In this document: positions 1-5,616 of the stretch, piece after piece
How positions within the stretch are numbered: position 1 is the stretch's first letter
How the letters are laid out: each line of letters starts with the position of its first letter
The notes under the pieces: model-generated
Databases searched by the model: none
Told to the model about the DNA's origin: nothing
What the model saw: the letters and a program-made list of their open reading frames with translations, nothing else
Assembly: GCA_016295895.1 (NCBI GenBank)
Contig: JAEDKI010000112.1
Span: 1-6,774, forward strand
Reading direction: 5' to 3'
DNA from: Clostridiaceae bacterium
Lineage (GTDB): Bacteria; Bacillota; Clostridia; Oscillospirales; Acutalibacteraceae
Length of the DNA: 6,774 nt
Translations under genes and position numbers: made by a program

Positions 1-1
1 A

Positions 2-544
2 GAGGAGACCGCTCAGGCTCAGAACGCCGAACCTGCTTCGGCGGCTGCGGAAGAAGAACCCACGGAAGAAAAATCCGAAACCGCAATTCAGGAAGAAACG
101 GCAGACGATACGGATGAAAAAGGCGGCTCGGAACTTCCCGAAATCACAGAGGACGACATAATCGGCATTTTAAGCTCGGACGAGGTCAAAGACGCTCTTG
201 AAGAACAGGGCGTTGACAGCGAAGAACTCATTGATGCCGTTGAAAACGGCGAAGTTGAAATCATTGTTGCCGAAGACGAAGAGGAGCAAAAGACCGCTCT
301 TGAAAAATACTCTGATAATCTCAACAGCGTTTTTCAGCATGGCTTAACTGTCTTAGGCTACGGCGCAATCTTCATTATTCTTATTCCGGTTTATCCTCTG
401 ATGTGGGCAATCCCTCCCATCGGTGCCGCCGTTACGATTGCAGGCATTCCCATGGGCATTCTTGGAACACTTGCAGGAGCAGGCATGATTATCGCCTCAC
501 CCGTTATTGCGATTTTCACCGACGGTTCGGAGCTTCCTTATTGA
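2..544 (+). CDS. Acidic membrane-associated protein, 3' part of gene, function unknown
   Basis: The frame opens at position 2 with no stop before TGA 542-544, so the gene begins upstream of the window; 180 residues are visible. Residues 1-100 are extremely rich in Glu, Asp and Ala with no clear domain and look disordered or helical. Residues about 116-172 are strongly hydrophobic, with two probable membrane segments separated by a Pro-rich stretch (PVYPLMWAIPPIG) and containing small-residue motifs (GIPMGILGTLAGAG). The protein ends in TDGSELPY. This suggests a membrane-anchored protein with a long acidic cytoplasmic or extracytoplasmic region; topology cannot be decided from the fragment. 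The TGA stop is followed in frame by eight sensible codons and then TAA at 569-571, so the original C-terminus may have been longer (see findings). No terminator is visible before mtnN. I do not recognise the family. I am sure of the reading frame, not of the function. Confidence 0.75.
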   Translation, partial: EETAQAQNAEPASAAAEEEPTEEKSETAIQEETADDTDEKGGSELPEITEDDIIGILSSDEVKDALEEQGVDSEELIDAVENGEVEIIVAEDEEEQKTALEKYSDNLNSVFQHGLTVLGYGAIFIILIPVYPLMWAIPPIGAAVTIAGIPMGILGTLAGAGMIIASPVIAIFTDGSELPY

Positions 545-583
545 CAGAGTATCAAGGAAACCGTTAAATAAATCTGTAATCAT

Positions 584-642
584 CCTCCGTGTTGATATTT
601 TCGGAAAACTGTGTTAAAATGTTCCGAGAAATCACACGGAGG
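584..642. repeat. 9-bp inverted repeat spanning the mtnN promoter and its Shine-Dalgarno
   Basis: The left arm CCTCCGTGT (584-592) is the exact reverse complement of the right arm ACACGGAGG (634-642). The right arm contains the GGAGG ribosome binding site of mtnN. The left arm lies just before and into the -35 box, so it is absent from an RNA started at the local promoter but present in any readthrough RNA from upstream. The pairing is seen directly; a regulatory role is inference. Confidence 0.5.
592..620 (+). promoter_or_regulatory. Sigma-A type promoter of mtnN with extended -10
   Basis: The -35 box is TTGATA (592-597) and the -10 box is TAAAAT (615-620), separated by 17 nt. The TG at 612-613 forms an extended -10 element (TGTTAAAAT). 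Transcription should start near 627, giving a leader of about 23 nt before the ATG at 650. The box overlaps an in-frame GTG at 611, which rules that codon out as the start of mtnN. Confidence 0.75.
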
Positions 643-649
643 TTTTTAC

Positions 650-1339
650 ATGATAGGAATTATCGGCGCAATGCACATTGAAATCGAAAAAATAAAAGCA
701 CTTATGGAAAATAAAACCATTGAGACCGTCAGCGGAGTTGAATATGTCAGGGGCACTCTCTACGGCAGAGAAATCATAGCCGCCGCCTGCGGAATCGGCA
801 AGGTTGCCGCCGCAATGTGCGCTCAGACAATGATACTGAAATATTCCCCCGAATGCATCATCAACACGGGAGTGGGCGGAAGCCTCAGCACAAAGCTTTC
901 AATCGGCGATATCGCCGTTGCCGAAAGCCTCGTTCAGCACGATATGGACACCTCGCCTCTCGGCGACCCCGTCGGTTTTATTTCGGGAATCAATGTTATA
1001 AACATGCCTTGCGATAAAAGGATAGTTGAAACTCTCGAAAAGGGCGTTTCGTCTCTCGGCTCGGTCAAGTCTGTCAGAGGCGTTATCGCTTCGGGTGATC
1101 AGTTCATCGCAAGCGCCGAAAAGAAGAATTTCATAACGGAAAATTTCAATGCAATCGTCTGCGAAATGGAGGGCGCAAGCATCGCCCAGGTCTGCTTCAC
1201 AAACGGAGTGCCGTTCGGGGTTGTGCGTGCCGTTTCGGACTGTGCCGACGGCTCGTCTCACATGGATTATGCCGAATTCCTGCCGCTTGCCGCCGCAAAC
1301 GCCGCTTCGCTGATTGAATATTTTGTTAAGCATAAATAA
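650..1339 (+). CDS. mtnN: 5'-methylthioadenosine/S-adenosylhomocysteine nucleosidase
   Basis: This cytoplasmic enzyme hydrolyses S-adenosylhomocysteine, methylthioadenosine and 5'-deoxyadenosine to adenine and the matching ribosyl product, feeding the activated-methyl cycle and relieving inhibition of radical SAM enzymes. The 229 residues match the usual length (E. coli 232) and form one PNP/UDP phosphorylase-type domain. The N-terminus GIIGAM is typical, with Glu11 in the place of E. coli Glu12. TGVGGS (73-78) and SGDQF (148-152) are family motifs. CEMEGASIA (171-179) gives Glu174, and VVRAVSDCAD (191-200) gives Arg193 and the catalytic Asp197. Thus all key residues are present. The ATG at 650 is chosen because GGAGG (638-642) lies 7 nt upstream; the longer reading from GTG 611 overlaps the -10 box. 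The gene has its own promoter and is followed by a terminator at 1416-1466, so it is probably monocistronic. Confidence 0.96.
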   Translation: MIGIIGAMHIEIEKIKALMENKTIETVSGVEYVRGTLYGREIIAAACGIGKVAAAMCAQTMILKYSPECIINTGVGGSLSTKLSIGDIAVAESLVQHDMDTSPLGDPVGFISGINVINMPCDKRIVETLEKGVSSLGSVKSVRGVIASGDQFIASAEKKNFITENFNAIVCEMEGASIAQVCFTNGVPFGVVRAVSDCADGSSHMDYAEFLPLAAANAASLIEYFVKHK

Positions 1340-1366
1340 ATATCAACGATTTTTCCCTTTCCTCAC

Positions 1367-1394
1367 TTGACATTTGCGTTATCTGTGATAAAAT
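1367..1394 (+). promoter_or_regulatory. Consensus promoter between mtnN and the operon (P2)
   Basis: A perfect -35 TTGACA (1367-1372) is followed after 16 nt by TAAAAT (1389-1394), with TG at 1386-1387 making an extended -10. The expected start is near 1401, only about 15 nt before the hairpin of the terminator at 1416-1466. The transcript would therefore be about 65 nt unless the hairpin is read through. It has no gene with a ribosome binding site of its own. The boxes are clear; use in the cell is inferred. Confidence 0.6.
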
Positions 1395-1415
1395 AAAGAA
1401 AATATCGGATTTAAC

Positions 1416-1466
1416 CGGCAATGGCGGCGGTGAATTAACCTCTGCTGTTGCCGATTTTGTTTTTTT
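1416..1466 (+). terminator. Rho-independent terminator downstream of mtnN
   Basis: Positions 1416-1431 pair with 1438-1453 in 15 of 16 positions (12 Watson-Crick, 3 G-U, one C-T mismatch) around a six-base loop, GAATTA. The stem base CGGCAA/TTGCCG is followed by ATTTTG and a run of seven T. It can end mtnN transcripts, and it would also stop transcripts from the promoter at 1367-1394, so it could act as an attenuator of the operon behind it. Confidence 0.88.
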
Positions 1467-1528
1467 CGGGCAATTTGCTGCATTTGTTTATAAAATATAC
1501 ATTATATCAATAAATTGTGCAGTATAAT

Positions 1529-1545
1529 TTGTTGACAATCAACAA
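1529..1545. promoter_or_regulatory. Operator-like palindrome over the operon -35 box
   Basis: TTGTTGA (1529-1535), CAA, TCAACAA (1539-1545) is a perfect 7-bp inverted repeat with a 3-bp centre. It covers the whole -35 box TTGACA (1532-1537). Such placement is typical of a repressor site blocking RNA polymerase. The TTGA/TCAA half-sites look like those of MarR- or GntR-type dimeric regulators, but no regulator gene is in the window, so the protein is unknown. Confidence 0.55.
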
Positions 1546-1560
1546 TAAATCTGATAAAAT
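1532..1560 (+). promoter_or_regulatory. Promoter of the six-gene operon (P3)
   Basis: A perfect -35 TTGACA (1532-1537), a 17-nt spacer and -10 TAAAAT (1555-1560) with TG at 1552-1553 form a strong sigma-A extended -10 promoter. Transcription should start near 1567, leaving a short AT-rich leader of about 39 nt with no room for a riboswitch. No other good promoter is seen before the terminator at 6619, so this one probably drives all six genes. Confidence 0.8.
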
Positions 1561-1590
1561 AAAGTGAATATATTTATATTGTATTATTCT

Positions 1591-1597
1591 AAGGAGG
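1591..1597 (+). promoter_or_regulatory. Ribosome binding site fixing the start of the first operon gene
   Basis: AAGGAGG lies 8 nt before ATG 1606. An earlier in-frame GTG at 1564 sits at or before the expected transcription start and has no such site, so the shorter protein is the real one. Confidence 0.88.
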
Positions 1598-1605
1598 AAA
1601 TCAAA

Positions 1606-2364
1606 ATGATTGATCAAAAAACGCTGGCTTATATCAATCTTTACGGCGTTCTCGGAACTCTTGAAAACCTCTGCGAGCTTGCTCCCGAGGCTCAGAGCAT
1701 TCTGACGAACAAAAAGCCCATCAAAATCGGCTTTGACGTAAAGGACGGTCCGAGCGCAACAATCACCTTTGCAGGCGGCAAATGCCGCATGGAGCAGGGC
1801 TGCTCCAAGTGCGACGTTAAACTGCCGTTCAGCTCATGCGAAAAATTCAACGGCCTTATTGACGGAACCGTTACACCCATCCCCTCAAAGGGCTTTCTTC
1901 ACATCGGTTTTCTTCTTAAAGATTTTACAAAGCTCACCGATCTGCTGACAAAGTATATGCGCCCCGACCCCGCCGACCTTGAAGATCCCGATTTCTTCAG
2001 AATCAGCACTTCTCTTATGCTTTACACAATCACCGTTGCAATCGCCCAGATTGGCAACAACGATGAAATCGGCAAATTCTCCGCCGATCACATGGTTGAC
2101 GGCGAAATCGCATTCAGCATCAAAGACGGCCCTGCATCAACAATCAGAGTCAAAAACCACAGACTTCTCGGCATCAAGCAGCCCTGCGAGAATCCGAGAG
2201 CGGTTATGGAGTTTGAATCCATCGAGCTTGCAAGAGATCTTTTTGACGGCAAGGTTAACGCAGTTGCATGCATCGGCACGGGCTCTATCGTTATGAAGGG
2301 CATGATCTCCATGCTTGATAACCTTAACAGAATTCTTGACCGTGTTGCCCTGTATCTGGCATAA
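1606..2364 (+). CDS. SCP2-like lipid-binding protein with two repeated halves
   Basis: A 252-residue, probably cytoplasmic protein without signal peptide or membrane segment. The C-terminal half resembles the sterol carrier protein 2 fold: an A-strand region (GEIAFSIKDGP), then MEFESIELARDLFDGKVNAV (201-220), CIGTGSIVMKGM (222-233) and a final helix (MLDNLNRILDRVALYL). SCP2 domains form a hydrophobic pocket that binds or moves lipids, sterols or acyl-CoA. The N-terminal half repeats the pattern: KDGPSATI (46-53) matches KDGPASTI (173-180), and the SSCEKFNGLIDGTV segment (76-89) matches the ESIELARDLFDGKV segment. The N-half also carries Cys60, Cys66, Cys69 and Cys78. The gene is first in the operon and ends 12 bp before the aminotransferase, whose ribosome binding site overlaps this stop codon. 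A related protein is encoded at 5617-6423. The fold call is from sequence memory; the ligand is unknown. Confidence 0.68.
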   Translation: MIDQKTLAYINLYGVLGTLENLCELAPEAQSILTNKKPIKIGFDVKDGPSATITFAGGKCRMEQGCSKCDVKLPFSSCEKFNGLIDGTVTPIPSKGFLHIGFLLKDFTKLTDLLTKYMRPDPADLEDPDFFRISTSLMLYTITVAIAQIGNNDEIGKFSADHMVDGEIAFSIKDGPASTIRVKNHRLLGIKQPCENPRAVMEFESIELARDLFDGKVNAVACIGTGSIVMKGMISMLDNLNRILDRVALYLA

Positions 2365-2376
2365 GGAGGAAGCACA

Positions 2377-3639
2377 ATGAGCATTAAAGTTAATACATAT
2401 GAAAAAAGCACGGAGCTCTTTCAGAGAGCAACAAAAGTAATACCCTCGGGTCTTTACGGCCATCAGGGCCCTGCCGAGGGCTGCTGCATCCCCGTTTCGG
2501 CTTATCCTCTTTTCAGTTCAAAAGCCAAGGGCTCATACTTCTGGGATGTTGACGGCAACAAGTTTATCGACTATATGTGCGCCTACGGCCCCAACGTTCT
2601 CGGCTACAATGACCCCGATGTTGACGCCGCCGCAATGGCTCAGGCAAAAATCGAAAACTGCGTTACCGCTCCCTCGTCAAAGATAATTGAATTTGCCGAG
2701 TGCCTCGTTGACACCGTTGCTTCCGCCGATTGGGCATTCTTCGCAAAGAACGGCGGCGACACAACGACTGCCGCTATCATGACTGCAAGAGCCGCAACTC
2801 ACAGAAAGAAAATCATTTTCGTTAACGGCTTCTATCACGGCGTTGCTCCCTGGTGTCAGAAGGTTGACTATCCCGGCGTTCTGCCCGAGGATGTTGCAAA
2901 CAACCTCTATGTTGACTGGAACGACTATGAGGGTCTTGAAAAAATCGTTGAAGAAAACGACGGTGAAATCGCCGCTTTCATTTCAACTCCCTATCTCCAC
3001 GGTAACTTTATCGACAACGTTCTCCCCGCCGAGGGTTATTGGCAGAAGGTTCGCAATCTCTGCACCAAGAAGGGCATTGTTCTTATCATCGACGATGTAA
3101 GAGCCGGCTTCAGACTTGACCTTGCAGGCTCCGACCATTATTACGGCTTTGAGGCTGACCTTATCTGCTTCTGCAAGGCTCTTGCAAACGGCTGGAATGT
3201 TTCGGCTCTCTGCGGCAAGGAGTGGCTCAAGAGCGCAATCAGCGGTCTTTCATACACGGGAAGCTACTGGATGAGCGCAATTCCGTTCGCCGCAGGTATC
3301 GCCTGCATCGAAAAGATGAAGAAGCTCGACACCCCGACCCTGTTCCGCAAAAACGGACTTATGCTCACCGACGGTCTGAAAGCCGCCGCAGAGAACAACG
3401 GCTTCCACCTGAGCGTTTCGGGCGAACCCGCTCTGTTCTATCTCATGCTTAAAGACGACGATTCTCTCATGCTTCATCAGGAGTGGATTGCAGAGATCGT
3501 TAAGAGAGGCGTATTCATGACCAACCACCACAACCACTTCATGAACGCTTCACTCACCGAGGACGATATCAAGCAGACCATCGAGGTTGCGGAGGAAGCA
3601 TTCCATGTTCTCCGCAAGAATCACCCCGAGCTCGGCTGA
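2377..3639 (+). CDS. Class III PLP aminotransferase, glutamate-1-semialdehyde aminomutase-like
   Basis: A PLP enzyme of fold type I, 420 residues, near the usual 420-430 of this family. It would transfer or shift an amino group on a carbonyl substrate in the cytoplasm, probably as a dimer. YFWDVDGNKFIDYM (54-67) is the conserved N-terminal strand motif. NGGDTTTAA (125-133) is in the place of the phosphate-binding NSGTEA-type loop. GFYHG (151-155) stacks on PLP, DDVRAGFR (239-246) supplies the Asp that contacts the pyridine nitrogen, and FCKALANG (265-272) supplies Schiff-base Lys267. YTGSYWMSAIPFAAG (293-307) matches the partner-subunit Thr region. Haem-pathway HemL normally has the lysine motif in a GKIIGGG context, which is not kept here, and no haem genes are near, so I do not name it hemL. 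The start has AAGGAGG 7 nt upstream. The TGA stop is followed in frame by TAA at 3646-3648. The real substrate is unknown; it is probably made or used by the transketolase that follows. Confidence 0.88.
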   Translation: MSIKVNTYEKSTELFQRATKVIPSGLYGHQGPAEGCCIPVSAYPLFSSKAKGSYFWDVDGNKFIDYMCAYGPNVLGYNDPDVDAAAMAQAKIENCVTAPSSKIIEFAECLVDTVASADWAFFAKNGGDTTTAAIMTARAATHRKKIIFVNGFYHGVAPWCQKVDYPGVLPEDVANNLYVDWNDYEGLEKIVEENDGEIAAFISTPYLHGNFIDNVLPAEGYWQKVRNLCTKKGIVLIIDDVRAGFRLDLAGSDHYYGFEADLICFCKALANGWNVSALCGKEWLKSAISGLSYTGSYWMSAIPFAAGIACIEKMKKLDTPTLFRKNGLMLTDGLKAAAENNGFHLSVSGEPALFYLMLKDDDSLMLHQEWIAEIVKRGVFMTNHHNHFMNASLTEDDIKQTIEVAEEAFHVLRKNHPELG

Positions 3640-3681
3640 TTCAGTTAAATATATTTTTTGAAATATAAAGGAGGAATACCC

Positions 3682-4551
3682 ATGGCATTATCAAAGCAGG
3701 AATGGCTTGCGCTTGAGAAAAAGGCGCATGAACTGCGTAACCTTTGCCTTGACACTACCTATTGGGCAGGCAGCGCTCATATCGGAGGCGGCATGAGCGT
3801 TATGGATATGCTCACCATTCTCTACTACAAGTACATGAAAATCGACACTTCCAACGCTCAGTGGGAGGACAGAGACCGTTTCATTCTCAGCAAAGGTCAT
3901 GCAGGCGTTGCATATGCATGCGTTCTCTGCGACCTCGGCTTCAACGACAAGGAGCAGCTCAAGACCTTCAACCTGACAAATTCCAAGATGGGCATTCATC
4001 TTGACTCAAACAAGGTTGTCGGCGCTGACGCTTCAACAGGCTCTCTCGGCCACGGTCTTTCAATCGCCCTCGGCACGGCTCTTGCCGCAAAGGTTCTGGG
4101 CAAAGATTACAAAACATATTGCATTCTCGGCGACGGCGAATGCGACGAAGGCTCCAACTGGGAAGCAGGCATGTCTGCCGCTCATTTCAAAGCCGATAAT
4201 CTTATCTCCTTTGTTGACCGCAACGGCTGCATGATCGACGGCAAAACAGAGGATGTTATGAAGCTTGAACCCCTTGCAGATAAGTGGCGTGCATTCGGCT
4301 TCATCGTTAAAGAGGTTGACGGCCATAACTTCAACGAGCTCTCCGAAGCAATTGATTTTGCTCTTGAGAACAAAGGCGCTCCCGTTATGATAATTGCCAA
4401 CACCGTTAAAGGCGCAGGCGTTGACTACATGGAGGGCGACTATAAATGGCATTACGGCGCTCTTGATGACGAAAAATACAACAAGGCAAAGGAAAGCCTT
4501 GACAGATACTATGAAAAACGCATCGCTCGTGCAGAAAAGGAGGGCATCTAA
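3682..4551 (+). CDS. Transketolase, N-terminal (thiamine diphosphate-binding) subunit
   Basis: The protein has 289 residues and is the first half of a split transketolase. The family moves a two-carbon ketol unit between a ketose donor and an aldose acceptor using thiamine diphosphate (ThDP) and a divalent metal. The visible motifs are SAHIGGG (31-37) with His33, LSKGHAGVAYA (69-79) with His73, STGSLGHGLS (118-127), and the ThDP motif starting GDGE (150-153) and ending with Asn181 in DRNG. Asp151 and Asn181 would hold the metal. KGAGV (243-247) and WHYGA (256-260) are also typical. AAAGGAGG ends 7 nt before ATG 3682; an upstream in-frame TTG at 3658 has no suitable site. The C-terminal subunit starts 2 bp after this stop, so the two chains should be made together and form the active enzyme. 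Split transketolases are common in Firmicutes and archaea and often serve special pathways. The sugar substrate cannot be told from the sequence. Confidence 0.93.
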   Translation: MALSKQEWLALEKKAHELRNLCLDTTYWAGSAHIGGGMSVMDMLTILYYKYMKIDTSNAQWEDRDRFILSKGHAGVAYACVLCDLGFNDKEQLKTFNLTNSKMGIHLDSNKVVGADASTGSLGHGLSIALGTALAAKVLGKDYKTYCILGDGECDEGSNWEAGMSAAHFKADNLISFVDRNGCMIDGKTEDVMKLEPLADKWRAFGFIVKEVDGHNFNELSEAIDFALENKGAPVMIIANTVKGAGVDYMEGDYKWHYGALDDEKYNKAKESLDRYYEKRIARAEKEGI

Positions 4552-4553
4552 TT

Positions 4554-5564
4554 ATGGCAGGAGGAATGACCTACACAGCCGTTGAATCAACCAACTTCTC
4601 AACTGCTGAAATTTACGGAAAAGCTCTCTGCGAGCTTGGCGAAAAGCATCCCGAGGTTGTCGCTCTGACAGCCGACCTCGGCAAATCAACCAAGATCGGC
4701 ATGTTCGGTGAGAAATTCCCCGACAGATTCTTCAACGTCGGCATCGCTGAGCAGAATATGTTCGGCATGGCTGCAGGTATGGCAAGAGCCGGCCTTGTGC
4801 CCTTCCTTTCAACCTTCTCGGTTTTCGCTTCTCTGAGAAGCGCAGACCAGCTTCACACCGACATCTGCTATCAGAATGTCAACGCAAAAATCATTGCAAC
4901 TCATGCAGGCACATCGTTCGGTCAGGCGGGCTCAACCCACCACGCAATCTGCGACCTTGCAGTTTGCCGCTCAATGCCGAATCTGACCGTTATCTGCCCC
5001 GCAGACGGTCTTGAAACCTACAACGCCGTTCATGCGGCATATGACAATGTCGGCCCCTATTACATCAGAATCAACAGAGGCTTTGACCGTGTTCTTTACG
5101 ACAGCACCGACTACGGCTTTGAAGTCGGCAAGGCTGTAACAATAAACGAGGGCTCGGATATCACGATTATCGCCTGCGGCTCCTGCGTTTTCCAGGCATA
5201 TCAGGCTGCAAAGTTCCTTGAGACAAACGACGGCCTCAAGGTCAGAGTTCTCAATATGCACACCATCAAGCCCATCGATAAAGAAGCAATCGTCAAGGCT
5301 GTTATGGACACCCGCCGCATCATCACGGTTGAGGATCACAACATTCTCGGCGGTCTGGGCAGCGCTGTTGCCGAAGTTATCGTTGAAGCGGGCAAAGGCT
5401 GCGCATTCAAGCAGCTCGGCGTTCCCGACAAGTTCGCCCCCATCGGTCTCCACGAAGATATCATGTCAATGCTCGGCATCGATCAGAACGGCATCATCGC
5501 CGCAGTCAGAGAGGTTATGGGCAAAGACTTCGAGCTTGATGACGATTGGGATGACGAGGTATAA
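4554..5564 (+). CDS. Transketolase, C-terminal (pyrimidine-binding plus C-terminal domain) subunit
   Basis: The protein has 336 residues. It supplies the ThDP pyrimidine-binding domain (about 14-180) and the C-terminal domain (about 190-320). NVGIAEQNM (61-69) contains the Glu66 that activates the cofactor. FGQAGSTHHAICDLA (122-136) matches the THH-type active-site loop, and ITVEDHNILGGLGSAV (257-272) is the hallmark of the C-terminal domain. Together with the partner gene the two chains make 625 residues, close to a full-length transketolase. The ribosome binding site AGGAGGG (4538-4544) lies inside the end of the partner gene, 9 nt before ATG 4554, which indicates translational coupling. 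A second ATG at 4566 follows another AGGAGG with almost no spacing and is less likely. The last residues are very acidic (DFELDDDWDDEV), an unusual tail for the family. 1-deoxyxylulose-5-phosphate synthase and pyruvate dehydrogenase E1 are relatives but are split or sized differently. Confidence 0.93.
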   Translation: MAGGMTYTAVESTNFSTAEIYGKALCELGEKHPEVVALTADLGKSTKIGMFGEKFPDRFFNVGIAEQNMFGMAAGMARAGLVPFLSTFSVFASLRSADQLHTDICYQNVNAKIIATHAGTSFGQAGSTHHAICDLAVCRSMPNLTVICPADGLETYNAVHAAYDNVGPYYIRINRGFDRVLYDSTDYGFEVGKAVTINEGSDITIIACGSCVFQAYQAAKFLETNDGLKVRVLNMHTIKPIDKEAIVKAVMDTRRIITVEDHNILGGLGSAVAEVIVEAGKGCAFKQLGVPDKFAPIGLHEDIMSMLGIDQNGIIAAVREVMGKDFELDDDWDDEV

Positions 5565-5602
5565 TTGCCGCTCCCGCAAACGATATATCCAATAAAACAG
5601 CG

Positions 5603-5607
5603 AAAGG
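5603..5607 (+). promoter_or_regulatory. Ribosome binding site deciding the start of the second SCP2-like gene
   Basis: AAAGG lies 9 nt before ATG 5617. The earlier ATG at 5608 directly abuts this site, so it cannot use it. The site is weaker than the AGGAGG of the other operon genes, which hints at lower translation. Confidence 0.65.
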
Positions 5608-5616
5608 ATGATTTAT

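Noticed and set aside
88..324. Minus-strand open frame of 78 codons rich in Ser
   Set aside because: It is the complement of the Glu/Asp codons of the acidic gene; it has no ribosome binding site and Ser-rich low complexity is what such antisense produces.
611..649. Earlier GTG start for mtnN
   Set aside because: It overlaps the -10 box TAAAAT and lacks a ribosome binding site, while ATG 650 has GGAGG at 7 nt and gives the normal family N-terminus.
1421..1438. Five-codon mini frame MAAVN inside the terminator hairpin as a leader peptide
   Set aside because: It has no ribosome binding site and lies in the stem; too short to support.
1489..1528. TATAAAAT (1489-1496) and TATAAT (1523-1528) as extra promoters
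   Set aside because: Neither has a recognisable -35 box at 16-18 nt or a TG extension; they fit the general AT-richness of the spacer.
1564..1605. Earlier GTG start for the first SCP2-like gene
   Set aside because: It lies at or before the expected transcription start; AAGGAGG at 1591-1597 points to ATG 1606.
2377..3639. Naming the aminotransferase hemL
   Set aside because: No haem genes nearby and the lysine and phosphate-loop motifs differ from HemL.
4060..4452. Long minus-strand frame of 130 codons within the transketolase N gene, and similar ones at 899-1333 and 4971-5453
   Set aside because: They mirror strongly coding plus-strand genes, have no ribosome binding sites and encode no recognisable motif.
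3682..5564. Sulfoquinovose sulfo-transketolase (SqwGH-type) assignment
   Set aside because: The split form fits, but none of the isomerase, aldolase-like, reductase or transporter partners of that route is in the operon, and the aminotransferase and SCP2-like genes do not belong to it.
5608..5616. Earlier ATG for the second SCP2-like gene
   Set aside because: It directly abuts the AAAGG site, leaving no spacing, whereas ATG 5617 is 9 nt away.
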